This document shows positions 45,269-54,031 of a stretch of DNA of 64,000 nucleotides, piece after piece. A program made the position numbers and the translations under genes. Below the pieces are notes generated by a model. The model had not been told where the DNA came from. It saw nothing but the letters and a program-made list of their open reading frames with translations, and did not search any database. The stretch is from positions 6,328 to 70,327 of the forward strand of contig DIOL01000035.1 in assembly GCA_002423895.1 (NCBI GenBank), written 5' to 3'. Position 1 is the stretch's first letter. Each line of letters begins with the position of its first letter. Source of the stretch: Bacteroidales bacterium UBA5515 (GTDB taxonomy: Bacteria > Bacteroidota > Bacteroidia > Bacteroidales > P3).

Positions 45269-45526
45269 TTACTTAGATGTTTTACGGTTTTTGTACTTGT
45301 TCATAAACTTATCAACTCTACCAGCTGTATCCACAAGTTTAACCTTACCTGTAAAGAATGGGTGAGATGTGTTTGAGATTTCCATCTTAATTAATGGATA
45401 AGTTACTCCATCAATTTCAATTTCATCTTTTGTATTTGTACAAGATTTTGTAATAAAAACCTCTTCATTTGACATGTCTTTGAATGCACAAAGACGATAA
45501 TTTGTTGGGTGAATGTCTTTTTTCAT
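45269..45526 (-). CDS. rpmE2: 50S ribosomal protein L31, type B
   Basis: 85 residues, starting MKKDIHPTNYRLCAFKDMS, with SHPFFTGK and a basic tail. It lacks the CxxC zinc motifs of type A L31, so it is the zinc-independent form (RpmE2/YkgM). In some bacteria the type B form is made when zinc is scarce; here it has an ordinary promoter (45608-45637), consistent with it being the sole L31. Confidence 0.95.
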   Translation of the reverse strand: MKKDIHPTNYRLCAFKDMSNEEVFITKSCTNTKDEIEIDGVTYPLIKMEISNTSHPFFTGKVKLVDTAGRVDKFMNKYKNRKTSK

Positions 45527-45607
45527 ATTCTTTATTTTTGCCGTTTATCCATTTATATAAACGGATTGTGTTAATGTATTTCTGTAAAATAACAAATTTT
45601 CAGCTTG

Positions 45608-45637
45608 CAAAGATATAAATAATAATTTATATTGCAA
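45608..45637 (-). promoter_or_regulatory. Promoter of rpmE2
   Basis: On the minus strand, TTG (45635-45637), a 19-base spacer and TATCTTTG (45608-45615). Confidence 0.65.
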
Positions 45638-45663
45638 TAGCGTTGATGCAAATTTTATTATTT

Positions 45664-47643
45664 TTAATTTGCTTTATCAGACGCTTCGTCTATCATTTTT
45701 AGTTTAGCTTCTTCAAGAGCAATTTCTTTTCTTGCATTTTCCATCTTCTTCTCAAACTCTGCTTTTAAAATATCAGCTTGTTTTGAATTTGCCAAAAATC
45801 CAAGATTGTTCTCCCAAAGTTTTATTTCTTCTTTTAGTTTTTGAATCTTATCCAACAAGAATCTCTTTTCTTTAGAAACAGATTTATGATCATCGGAATG
45901 AGATAATCTTTCTTTAAAAGAATTAAGTTTGAACTCTTGAGCATCAATTTGAAGTTTTTCAAAATGAGAATTAATTGCTGCACGAAATTCTTTTTGTAAA
46001 CGTTCTTTTTCATTTGAAGGAACATATCCAATTTCTGACCATTGACGTTGGAAATCTTTAATTGCATTAAGATTTTCTTCTTTGTTTTGACCAAATTGAA
46101 ATTCTTTAACAGCTTTAATCAATGCTTCCTTCTTTGCAAGGTTTTCTACTTCACTTTCACGATTAGATTGGAAGAATGTAGATTTTCTTTCAAAGAACTT
46201 ATCACAAGCAGCACGGAAACGAGTCCAAAGCTTGTCAGCAAGTTTCTTTTGAACATATCCAATATCTTTCCAGTCTTTTTGTAATTGTAAAAGTTCTTGT
46301 GTGGCATTTCTCCAATCGTTTCTTTCACTAATTGCTTCTGCCTTAACACATATTTCAACTTTCTTATTGTAATTTACATCTTGGTCTTCTTTCATTTTTT
46401 CGAAAACTACCTTTTTTGCTTCAAAGAAAGTATCCAATGAAGATTTAAATCTATTCCAAATAGATTCGTTTTCCTTTTGAGGAACAGCTCCAATAGTTTT
46501 CCATAGCTTAAGCATTTCATTCAAATCATTGGAAGAAGTATTCCATTGAGAAATTGATGTGTGTTCACCTTTAACAATAGCTTCTGCTTTTTCGCAAAGA
46601 GCTTGTTTTGCTAAAAGATTATTTTCAAGTTCTGCTTTTAATGTTTCGTAATATTCTTGACGACGTTTGTTGATTTGATCAGATGCATTCTTAAATCTTT
46701 CCCAAATTTCTTCGTTTTTGTCCATTGGAACACTTCCAATTTCCTTCCATTGTTGGTGAATTTCTTGCAAAGCTTTAAAAGCAACATTCAATGATGGTTC
46801 AATCATTAAACCTTCTGCCTTTTCGCAAAGTTCAATCTTAGCATCCAAATTACGTTTTAAATCTAAATCTCTAAGTTCACGATTGATTTTAACTTTATCA
46901 TAGAACTTTTCAATTAAGAAATGGTAGTTTTGCCATAGTCCATTAACTTCTGAACGGGGAACCTGACCTATTGACTTCCATTTTTCTTGAATAAGGTTGA
47001 ATTTATCGTAGATTTCTTTTAAACTTTCTTCAGAATCTAAAAGTAAACGTAATTCTTCTAAAGTTTCATTCTTTTTTGCAACATTATCTTGTTTGATTCT
47101 TTCTTGTTCATCAATATAATGTTGTCTTTTTTCTCTATATAATGAGTAATATTTATTGAACTCAATATCAAGATTATCATCTTCAAATTTGAAGTCTTCT
47201 TCAAGTCCACCTTCTTTAAGGAAATTTTCCTTAGCCTTGTTTCTCAATTCATCAGTAAGGGCTCTAAAAGCATTGCGTACTATATTTGAACGCATCTTCA
47301 TCTGCTCTATGTTTTGAGAGTTTGCTAATGAGTTAATTTCTCCCACTAATTCCTCTCTATTCATTTTAGAATAATGAGCAGTTAGCTCTTCAAGAGTTTC
47401 TGTTTCTTGATTTTCCAATTCTTCATCATGCTCTGCAGAAAGTATTTCAGCAGAATAGTCGTTTTGAGCATTGGTTTGATTGTTTTGAGGTTTTGTTTCT
47501 TCCTCAGTAGCTGCCTTTGGAGTTTCTTCAGCCTTAGTTTCTTCAATTTTTTCTTCAACTACATCATTAATTATTTCTTGAGTAGTTTCTTCTGATTGAT
47601 GTTCCATTTCTGGTAATTCAACATCTTGATTTTGGTTGTCCAT
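45664..47643 (-). CDS. DUF349-repeat protein
   Basis: 659 residues. An acidic, low-complexity N-terminus (about 1-80, rich in E, T and Q) is followed by at least five DUF349 repeats. Each has a W-x-x-I-G-x-V/P core, for example KWKSIGQVPRSE, QWKEIGSVPMDK, LWKTIGAVPQKE, DWKDIGYVQKK and QWSEIGYVPSNE. The protein is helical and coiled-coil-like. DUF349 proteins are common in Bacteroidota; their role is not established. I start at ATG 47643; the longer frame begins at a TTG. Confidence 0.85.
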   Translation of the reverse strand: MDNQNQDVELPEMEHQSEETTQEIINDVVEEKIEETKAEETPKAATEEETKPQNNQTNAQNDYSAEILSAEHDEELENQETETLEELTAHYSKMNREELVGEINSLANSQNIEQMKMRSNIVRNAFRALTDELRNKAKENFLKEGGLEEDFKFEDDNLDIEFNKYYSLYREKRQHYIDEQERIKQDNVAKKNETLEELRLLLDSEESLKEIYDKFNLIQEKWKSIGQVPRSEVNGLWQNYHFLIEKFYDKVKINRELRDLDLKRNLDAKIELCEKAEGLMIEPSLNVAFKALQEIHQQWKEIGSVPMDKNEEIWERFKNASDQINKRRQEYYETLKAELENNLLAKQALCEKAEAIVKGEHTSISQWNTSSNDLNEMLKLWKTIGAVPQKENESIWNRFKSSLDTFFEAKKVVFEKMKEDQDVNYNKKVEICVKAEAISERNDWRNATQELLQLQKDWKDIGYVQKKLADKLWTRFRAACDKFFERKSTFFQSNRESEVENLAKKEALIKAVKEFQFGQNKEENLNAIKDFQRQWSEIGYVPSNEKERLQKEFRAAINSHFEKLQIDAQEFKLNSFKERLSHSDDHKSVSKEKRFLLDKIQKLKEEIKLWENNLGFLANSKQADILKAEFEKKMENARKEIALEEAKLKMIDEASDKAN

Positions 47644-47750
47644 ATTAATTTGTGTTAGAATGAGTTTTGCCAAAACATAACCTGAGGCAAACTCTTAAAT
47701 TGGTTAAATCTACATTTATTATAAATTAGTGTTATAAAAATATAAGGATG

Positions 47751-47780
47751 CAAAAATAGTAAAATTTTCTTTTAAACAAA
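47751..47780 (-). promoter_or_regulatory. Promoter of the DUF349 gene
   Basis: On the minus strand, TTTG (47777-47780), an 18-base spacer and TATTTTTG (47751-47758). Confidence 0.5.
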
Positions 47781-47790
47781 TTATTTATAG

Positions 47791-47798
47791 TATATTTG
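47791..47798 (+). promoter_or_regulatory. -7 box of the gene at 47834
   Basis: TATATTTG, 35 bases before the ATG, back-to-back with the DUF349 promoter. Confidence 0.5.
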
Positions 47799-47833
47799 CA
47801 ACCACAACTAAAATATAATTTGATAAACATACT

Positions 47834-48628
47834 ATGAAAAAAGCCTTATCAATAATAATTGTAGCATTAATTTGTTTTACACCATCATTTCTATTTTCTC
47901 AAAAGAAAGGATTGAAAGTTGAAATAGAAAACATTAGCCTTAGAGCTCCAGAACACTATTTAGTTAACAGGACACAAAAGAAGATGTATGGCTTTACTGT
48001 TAAACTTTACAATGAAACAAATAATAATCAAGTTGTAGTTAGTTGCATTAAGAAAGCAATGAACCAAGAGGCAGCAATAATGGAGGCTTCATCCGAAAGA
48101 AGTCTTAAGCCAGGATATGAATATATGATTATTGAAAAAGTTAAATCAAAACCACTTGGAAAATATAATGCCAAATTTGTAGAATACACCAATAGCCCAC
48201 TTCGAGACTATTTTAGAGGAGGATATTATGGAATTATTGATAATGGATATACCTATGTTGTGGAATACTACTCAGTCGACACACCAGAAGACAGGCAAGA
48301 GGTAGAGAAAATTCTTTCTTCTCTTAATATACTTAAACCAGAATCACGTCCTAATTTCTTTGAAGTAGAAAAGGAATACTTAGTTGAGGATGTATCAGTA
48401 AAGAAGCCTGAAGAAAATGCTGACGACAGCAAAATGGAAGAAGAAGATTCAGCCAAAGAACCAAAGATAGAAAAAAGCAAAAAAGAATCTAAAACCCAAG
48501 TTCAAGAGATAACTCATGAAATTCCAGAAGTAGCTCCAATAGCTGAAATAAAAGATGAACCAACACAAGAAAAGAAATCTTTTTGGACAAAGATAACTTC
48601 AATCTTTAAAAAGAAAGATAAGAAATAG
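47834..48628 (+). CDS. Exported protein with PsbP/DUF1795-like domain and charged tail
   Basis: 264 residues. A signal peptide (IIIVALICFTPSFLFSQ) precedes a domain at about 25-165 whose end, YVVEYYSVDTPEDRQEVEKILSSL, is typical of the PsbP/DUF1795-like fold. The last 90 residues are low-complexity, very rich in E and K, and end IFKKKDKK. The function is not known. I see only a weak hairpin after the stop, so transcription may run into the following gap. Confidence 0.6.
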   Translation: MKKALSIIIVALICFTPSFLFSQKKGLKVEIENISLRAPEHYLVNRTQKKMYGFTVKLYNETNNNQVVVSCIKKAMNQEAAIMEASSERSLKPGYEYMIIEKVKSKPLGKYNAKFVEYTNSPLRDYFRGGYYGIIDNGYTYVVEYYSVDTPEDRQEVEKILSSLNILKPESRPNFFEVEKEYLVEDVSVKKPEENADDSKMEEEDSAKEPKIEKSKKESKTQVQEITHEIPEVAPIAEIKDEPTQEKKSFWTKITSIFKKKDKK

Positions 48629-48782
48629 ACTTGATTTGTCTTTCTTTATAGTCATAATTCGATTATTCTTCAAATTATAAGTCCCCCTAAATCTTGCAAG
48701 CTGATAATAATTATCAAATAAGCATGCAAAATTTCTCAAAAAAGCTTATTTCATAAATAAAAAGATAGGCTTATAGCATCAA

Positions 48783-48904
48783 AAAGATAAGATCTTTTGA
48801 CAAAATAACGGCGTCTTTGACTATTAAAGATCTCGTTATTTGATTAAAAGATGTCGTTATTTATCCTCAAGATGTTTTTATTTGTGGTAAAGATATAGTA
48901 ATTT
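48783..48904. repeat. Array F: five to six units at about 21-bp pitch
   Basis: Units resembling AAAGATGTCGTTATTT start at 48826, 48847, 48868 and 48889 (pitch 21). An inverted unit, AAATAACGGCGTCTTT, lies at 48803, and a diverged inverted one at 48783. These units are not palindromic. The stretch 48700-48780 holds looser ATAAGC/GCTTAT words spaced about 25 bases and may be decayed units. Otherwise the gap 48629-49128 shows nothing. Confidence 0.8.
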
Positions 48905-49128
48905 GCACAAATAGAATTGAAATTAACTCCATTTCTAAAAAAGATTTATTATTAATATTTAATTTCTAAAATCAATAAAGAAGAACAATCTGCTTTTTCT
49001 TAAAAAATCTTATTTTAATACTATTTGTGATTGAAAAGATTCACAAAATGGAAAATTAATTTAATATATTATTAGAGGTAAAAAAACAAGAATATTTCCA
49101 ATTAAAATTTAAAAATATTTCCAAAAAA

Positions 49129-49159
49129 TTTGTTTTATAAAAATAAAGATATACATTTG
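49129..49159 (+). promoter_or_regulatory. Consensus Bacteroidota promoter
   Basis: TTTG (49129-49132), a 19-base spacer and TACATTTG (49152-49159). It would start a transcript at about 49166 with a long leader toward the lipoprotein gene at 49569, containing the small frame 49186-49374. Confidence 0.75.
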
Positions 49160-49185
49160 CAACTTGAACTTGAATTTTAATAATA

Positions 49186-49374
49186 ATGATAAGATTATCT
49201 AATGTATTATTTTTTAACCCAGCTTATAATAAAAGATTATTAGCTGTATATTCAAGTTTAATTATTTTAATTTTGACATATCCTATTGTTAATAAATACC
49301 TTTATATTAAAATTAATTTCTATTTAAGTATGTATGGTATTTTCTATTTGGGGAAGAACAACTTCGTAAAATAA
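49186..49374 (+). CDS. Possible 62-residue membrane peptide in the leader
   Basis: The frame begins ATG 20 bases after the predicted transcription start and encodes a peptide with one strong hydrophobic stretch (LLAVYSSLIILILTYPIV). It has no recognisable ribosome-binding site or family. Its stop codon is directly followed by an inverted repeat (49375-49419). It may be a real small protein, a leader peptide or a chance frame. Confidence 0.3.
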   Translation: MIRLSNVLFFNPAYNKRLLAVYSSLIILILTYPIVNKYLYIKINFYLSMYGIFYLGKNNFVK

Positions 49375-49419
49375 GGAACTTTGGTTGCTTAACTACTCCC
49401 AATCTCTTGCCAAAGTTCC
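49375..49419 (+). promoter_or_regulatory. Hairpin in the leader of the lipoprotein gene
   Basis: GGAACTTTGG (49375-49384) and CCAAAGTTCC (49410-49419) are perfect 10-base inverted repeats separated by 25 bases. The left arm starts right after the stop of the small frame. There is no T run, so it is not a plain terminator; a structured leader is possible. Confidence 0.45.
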
Positions 49420-49568
49420 ATAAATAATAAGCCCAAGAAGCAAAAGAGAAGCTCAATTTATAATACAGAAATAAAGATATTCACTTTCTACAATTAACTT
49501 AACCTTTTCAAAGAATATCTTTAGTTATAAATCCCCTAAGAGTATTTATTAATTAAAAATTTATAGAG

Positions 49569-50684
49569 ATGAAAAACATCAAAAAAATAATATTCATAGC
49601 TTTATTAGCTATATTTGCAGTAGCATGTACAAATGAAGAAGATTTTACATCTAATTCTTCAGATACAACATTCAATAAAAAGACTATAATTCAAGGAGAA
49701 AGTAATCCTTATGCGTATTTTGAAGATAAAACATTTACTGATGTGCAACTTGAAGATATGCTTGGAGTGTTTAATAATGCAGTAAATAATAATAATGTTA
49801 CAATGCCAGATTATGATATTCCTACTGCATTGGCAAATATGGAGTTTCATTTTAATTATGGTGTAGTTGTAAAATTACCATATAACAAAGATGCTACTCA
49901 TTACGATAAGTTAACATTTACCTTTAGTGTGCCAATTGTAAATAATATTATCAATGGAACTGTACTAAAAAATGCTTATATTAATTTTGTTAATAGTATT
50001 ATTACACAAATGGCAGGTAAGAATTTAGAATTATCCGATATTTATGTGAAAGATTATTCTTCAACGTTAGTCACCTTTGGTTTAGATATGGAACCAATAC
50101 TTGTGCCTGAAGGAGCCGATGATGCTTATATTCCAGCCTTTATAAAAGTTAAAGATCTTAATTCAATAACCATACCAGCTGAAGTAACTTCTAGATGGGA
50201 TAACCTTCCTTCATGGAGTTTAATTCTTCCTCCTGGTTATCCAAGTGATCCATACTATGAAAGAGCTGCATTTGAATCAGTTGTTAATTATTATTCTTTC
50301 GAAAGAATACCGATCAATTATAATGTAGTAGGGAAAGAACTTATATATGGACATTTTAGAGAAAACTATGATAAAGCAAATGTTAAAGATATGTATGTTT
50401 ATAATACAGGAAGTACTGTGATTTGGAATAGTCAATCAATCAATGATTTTGTTAGAGAATCAATAATTCAGGCAAATGTTCTTAATCAATATGCTTCAGA
50501 TGGTTTTGTTGTTTATAGTTTTGTGCCTGCTGTACATTTTACTAAAAATTATGTGACTCCTGAAGGTCTTAAAGATAAGTACCAACTAAGAGTTCAGGAT
50601 GTTAGATCTGCCAAACTTAGCTATTTAGATATTAATTCTTTGTTTATGGCCAATGTTACTTCTCCAATGATTGAGATTAATTAA
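49569..50684 (+). CDS. Lipoprotein, unknown function
   Basis: 371 residues. MKNIKKIIFIALLAIFAVACTNEEDF is a lipoprotein signal with lipobox AVAC (C20), followed by acidic residues as in surface-exposed Bacteroidota lipoproteins. The rest is rich in N, Y and V with no family I recognise. It is followed by a GC-rich hairpin and then a T9SS cargo gene. Confidence 0.65.
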   Translation: MKNIKKIIFIALLAIFAVACTNEEDFTSNSSDTTFNKKTIIQGESNPYAYFEDKTFTDVQLEDMLGVFNNAVNNNNVTMPDYDIPTALANMEFHFNYGVVVKLPYNKDATHYDKLTFTFSVPIVNNIINGTVLKNAYINFVNSIITQMAGKNLELSDIYVKDYSSTLVTFGLDMEPILVPEGADDAYIPAFIKVKDLNSITIPAEVTSRWDNLPSWSLILPPGYPSDPYYERAAFESVVNYYSFERIPINYNVVGKELIYGHFRENYDKANVKDMYVYNTGSTVIWNSQSINDFVRESIIQANVLNQYASDGFVVYSFVPAVHFTKNYVTPEGLKDKYQLRVQDVRSAKLSYLDINSLFMANVTSPMIEIN

Positions 50685-50690
50685 TTATTA

Positions 50691-50717
50691 GGGGCTAATA
50701 TTTATTATATTAGCCCC
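50691..50717 (+). terminator. Hairpin between lipoprotein and T9SS cargo genes
   Basis: GGGGCTAATA and TATTAGCCCC form a 10-base stem with a 7-base loop, but only TTG follows, so termination may be partial. Confidence 0.6.
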
Positions 50718-50739
50718 TTGTCAATATATAATATTTACT

Positions 50740-52227
50740 ATGAAAAATAATATTATTTTGATCCAATTATTATTGATAATAAGTATAGGATTACAAGCAC
50801 AAACTTTTACAGAAATTTATAGAGGAGATTATTACAAGATAAAAGGTATTACAAATGAAGGAAATAATACATTAAATGTTTTTAATAACTTTGATGAAGA
50901 AGAACTATTTATTTCTTCTTATGGATATCCTTCAGATACAATGTTGTATTTTTTAATTAATGATAATTTAGATGTTGTAAAAAGATATGAGTTTAATAGA
51001 AATTTCATCTTTCCTTATTTATGTGTTCTGAATAATAAAATTTATGGATTGAGAGGAGATTATGTGTGGACTAATTATTACTATATAGAAAATCTATGGC
51101 TTTTAATGTATGATAGTGTTGAAAATGTATTGCATAAAGATACAATAATGAAATATAATGATGATACATTAAAATGGACAGAGCTCAAACAATGGGTACT
51201 TAAAGATAGAAATATAATGTTGTCATTGGAGAGTTATCCAAAAACGGCAGCAGATCCACTGGAAGGAGGCTCAATAGCAACAAAACTAATAAAGATAGAT
51301 ACATTGGGCAATGTTTTAAAAACAAAGATATTCTACCATAAATGCTTGACTGTTGATTTTGGAGAAATGCCAAACCATTACATGTATGCCATTAATGGCT
51401 CAAATTGGGGTTTGGATTCTATGCAGAAGCAATGTGCAGTTTATTATCTCAACAAGGAAACTTTAGAAATAGAAGATAGTATTAAAGGTTATGATGTCCA
51501 GCAACTAACACCAATAAATGATTCAATTTTTGCCTTTACTTATTTTGGAGGCTCAGGTTTTTCAATAAATGATACAATATCTGTTTATAATCTAATGAAT
51601 ATAAATACTAAGAAAGTTACACCAGTAAAAACACGTAACTTAAGTTCTTCAGGAAGTAATATGTTTTTTTCAACATATTCTGATTATGAATTGATTGATT
51701 TTAAAAGAACAGACTCTATTTATGCAGCCTATATTGTAAGATATAGCGGATTAGATTTTAATAATTCAAATATAGAGTTTACAAATTTTAATATAAATGG
51801 AGATACAAATTTTACTTTTAAGATAAACTATGATAATGGAAAGTTTAAACAGATACAAGGAGTTAAGGCAACAAAAGATGGAGGAGTAATTATTGCCGCA
51901 TTATCAGATGAAGATGATGCTTGGCTAATAAAATTCAAACCAACTGGCTTAATTAATCTAACTAATATTGAAACAGGGGAGAAGGAATCAATAAAAGTTT
52001 ATCCTAATCCTGCTAAGGATTTTGTTTATGTTGATATAGAAGCAACTAATTTTGAAAAGGGAGAAATAGAGTTATATGATATGCAAGGAAAGTTAGTTAA
52101 GAAAGCTAAGTTAAGTGCTAAGCTTGGAAATAGGGTTGATGTTTCTAAGCTTAATGCAGGAGCTTATACTTATAATGTTTCTCTTAATGGAAAAACTATT
52201 AGTGGAAAATTTATTGTTGGGAAGTAA
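50740..52227 (+). CDS. T9SS-exported protein with type A sorting domain
   Basis: 495 residues. A signal peptide (ILIQLLLIISIGLQAQ) and a textbook C-terminal sorting domain at about 415-495 (IKVYPNPAKDFVYVD, ELYDMQGKLVKKA, LNAGAYTYNVSLNGKTISGKFIVGK). The middle contains repeated beta strands, with a VKATKDGGVIIAALSD-like stretch that suggests a beta-propeller. The protein is probably secreted or surface-attached. Specific role unknown. Confidence 0.8.
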   Translation: MKNNIILIQLLLIISIGLQAQTFTEIYRGDYYKIKGITNEGNNTLNVFNNFDEEELFISSYGYPSDTMLYFLINDNLDVVKRYEFNRNFIFPYLCVLNNKIYGLRGDYVWTNYYYIENLWLLMYDSVENVLHKDTIMKYNDDTLKWTELKQWVLKDRNIMLSLESYPKTAADPLEGGSIATKLIKIDTLGNVLKTKIFYHKCLTVDFGEMPNHYMYAINGSNWGLDSMQKQCAVYYLNKETLEIEDSIKGYDVQQLTPINDSIFAFTYFGGSGFSINDTISVYNLMNINTKKVTPVKTRNLSSSGSNMFFSTYSDYELIDFKRTDSIYAAYIVRYSGLDFNNSNIEFTNFNINGDTNFTFKINYDNGKFKQIQGVKATKDGGVIIAALSDEDDAWLIKFKPTGLINLTNIETGEKESIKVYPNPAKDFVYVDIEATNFEKGEIELYDMQGKLVKKAKLSAKLGNRVDVSKLNAGAYTYNVSLNGKTISGKFIVGK

Positions 52228-52265
52228 GTAATCCAAATTTGTTTTTTCTTTAATTATCTATACTT

Positions 52266-52353
52266 AAATCCAAATTACGCAGTAGAAATTTTCATTAGGC
52301 TATGGGATTATCCTATTGTTCTATCTGTAAAATTTACTGCATAATTTGGATTT
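52266..52353. repeat. 88-bp long hairpin element
   Basis: The left arm, 52266-52292, starts AAATCCAAATTACGCAGTA. It pairs with the right arm, 52329-52353, which contains ACTGCATAATTTGGATTT, with few mismatches over about 25 bases. The 36-base centre holds TAGG...CCTA. It lies 39 bases after the T9SS cargo gene and could act as a terminator in either direction or be a MITE-like remnant. Confidence 0.75.
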
Positions 52354-52414
52354 TATTTGATATAAGTGTACCAAATCCTTATTACAGTTTAAAAATATAA
52401 GATATAAATTTCGT

Positions 52415-52515
52415 ATGGTACGACCATAATGCAATTATGGTCGTACCATAACTTAGTTATCATGCCACCATAAACTCATTATGGTACGACCATAACTAAA
52501 TTATCATGACACCAT
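52415..52515. repeat. Array G: five units at 22-bp pitch
   Basis: Units start at 52415, 52437, 52459, 52481 and 52503 (pitch 22). Units 1 and 4 are ATGGTACGACCAT, unit 2 is its exact reverse complement ATGGTCGTACCAT, and units 3 and 5 are ATCATGCCACCAT and ATCATGACACCAT. The arms are 5 bases around a 3-base centre. It lies in the convergent gap 52228-52705. Confidence 0.9.
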
Positions 52516-52517
52516 AC

Positions 52518-52605
52518 AGAATTTATTCCTTGTTTAAATAAATTTTTACTTGATTTCAGTAAATTTATTCATGATATAAATAAATTCTTATCTAAGATAA
52601 ATTTA
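52518..52605. repeat. Array G2: weaker AAATTTA units following array G
   Basis: AGAATTTATTC, TAAATTTTTAC, TAAATTTATTC and TAAATTCTTATC start at 52518, 52539, 52560 and 52581 (pitch 21), with a last degenerate inverted unit near 52598. The sequence is A/T-rich, so chance contributes more than in the other arrays. Confidence 0.55.
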
Positions 52606-52705
52606 CTTTTTATTGGATTTAAATAGGCGTAATTAGTCTCTCAAATGCTTATTAAAGCAAATGTTTTTTATTTCTATAAGTAGAAGGAGAAATAGGGGGA
52701 TATTA

Positions 52706-54013
52706 TTAGAATGATTCTCCGTCTTTATTCTCTATTTCCATTATTTCTGATGATGATGCTTCATTTAAGGAAGCATTTGTTTTGGTTTTTCTTTTGGGAT
52801 GAAAGAAAAAACGCATAAAAATATTGGCTTTTGGGTAGCGTTCAATGATGAAAATAAGAATTGAACAAAGAAGAATGGAAAATAAAACTGTTGCATAAAC
52901 AACATTCTTTATCATATCTCCTTGAGCAAGCCCCATTTGTTCGGGAATTGAAGCCAAAACTGCTGCTGCAAGTCCTTTGGGTATCATTAATGATATTATG
53001 CTTTTGTCAAAACCATTAGATTGCTTTGGAGAAAAGAATTTGGCTATGAAAATTCTCATAATTAGAAGCACAACAGTAAAACTTAAGCCAGCAAATAGTG
53101 CAATTGTGTTATCAAAAGGAATGGAAATGCCTATGTAAACGAAAAAGAAGGTCTTTAGAACGAAAACTAACTCGCCTAAAAAGTCTTTTTCGCCATCTGT
53201 AAGTTTTAATTCTCTATTTTTTTGGTAGCGTTCTAAAAATTTAAAGTGGAAATACTCCATGTTGGATATTGTTATTCCTACAGCCAATGCAGCAATTGCC
53301 CCACTAAAACCAAGTGTCTCGGCTATTCCATAAACAATAAAAAGATAAGCAGGAGTTAGAAACATTGAGTTTTTAAATGTTCTGATTTTCTGCAAAAGGC
53401 TTGACCAAACAATTCCACTTGCAAATCCTATAATTGTTGCCATAACGAAAGAAGAAAAAACTCCTCCAGCAACAGAACCAAAATTAACTCCATTTCCTTC
53501 TTTTGATGCTTCCATAAAGGCTAATGCCAAAACAAAACAAATAATATCTGTGATTGCACTTTCCAATACTAAGGCAGTTTTTGTGCTTTTGCCAAGTTTT
53601 AGGTGTTGAGTTAAAGGAATTACCACTGCAGATGATGTTCCTGAAAGAATTACTCCAACAATTAAACTATTGATGAAAGTTAGACCAATAAGCATGCAAA
53701 TGGATGTAACCAAAATAATTGAGCCTATAACTGAAGATATAGTTAGTGTAATGGTAGGTTTCCATGATAGTTTAAGGTCGTGAATACTAATATCCAGTCC
53801 TCCATCAAAAAGAATTACAATAAGGACAATGGATGTGAAGATGGTGCCAGCTTTTCCTAAGAAATCGGGATAAACAAGTCCTAAAACTGGTCCAATAATA
53901 ATACCAATCAAAAGCAAGAGAAGAACATCGGGTATTTTCTTTTTTGAAAAAATCATAGCAAAAAGATGTGCTGCAAAAATCAATAGGCCTATAAAAATTA
54001 TTGCTTCTCCCAT
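52706..54013 (-). CDS. Cation:proton antiporter, CPA1/NhaP-like
   Basis: 435 residues with about 12 membrane segments. ILFDGGLDIS (about 69-78), SGTSSAVVIPL and LESAITDIICFVLAL (with the paired acidic residue D at about 156) follow the CPA1 pattern. It lacks the long soluble tail of the antiporter at 18501; only about 50 charged residues end it. It is distinct from that gene and from the Trk system. It lies 18 bases after dnaX and is probably co-transcribed with it. Confidence 0.85.
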   Translation of the reverse strand: MGEAIIFIGLLIFAAHLFAMIFSKKKIPDVLLLLLIGIIIGPVLGLVYPDFLGKAGTIFTSIVLIVILFDGGLDISIHDLKLSWKPTITLTISSVIGSIILVTSICMLIGLTFINSLIVGVILSGTSSAVVIPLTQHLKLGKSTKTALVLESAITDIICFVLALAFMEASKEGNGVNFGSVAGGVFSSFVMATIIGFASGIVWSSLLQKIRTFKNSMFLTPAYLFIVYGIAETLGFSGAIAALAVGITISNMEYFHFKFLERYQKNRELKLTDGEKDFLGELVFVLKTFFFVYIGISIPFDNTIALFAGLSFTVVLLIMRIFIAKFFSPKQSNGFDKSIISLMIPKGLAAAVLASIPEQMGLAQGDMIKNVVYATVLFSILLCSILIFIIERYPKANIFMRFFFHPKRKTKTNASLNEASSSEIMEIENKDGESF

Positions 54014-54031
54014 TTCCTTAAGTTTTTATTA

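Noticed and set aside
48700..48780. Extension of array F upstream using ATAAGC/GCTTAT words
   Set aside because: Spacing is 25-26, off the common pitch, and the words are short; noted only as possible decay.
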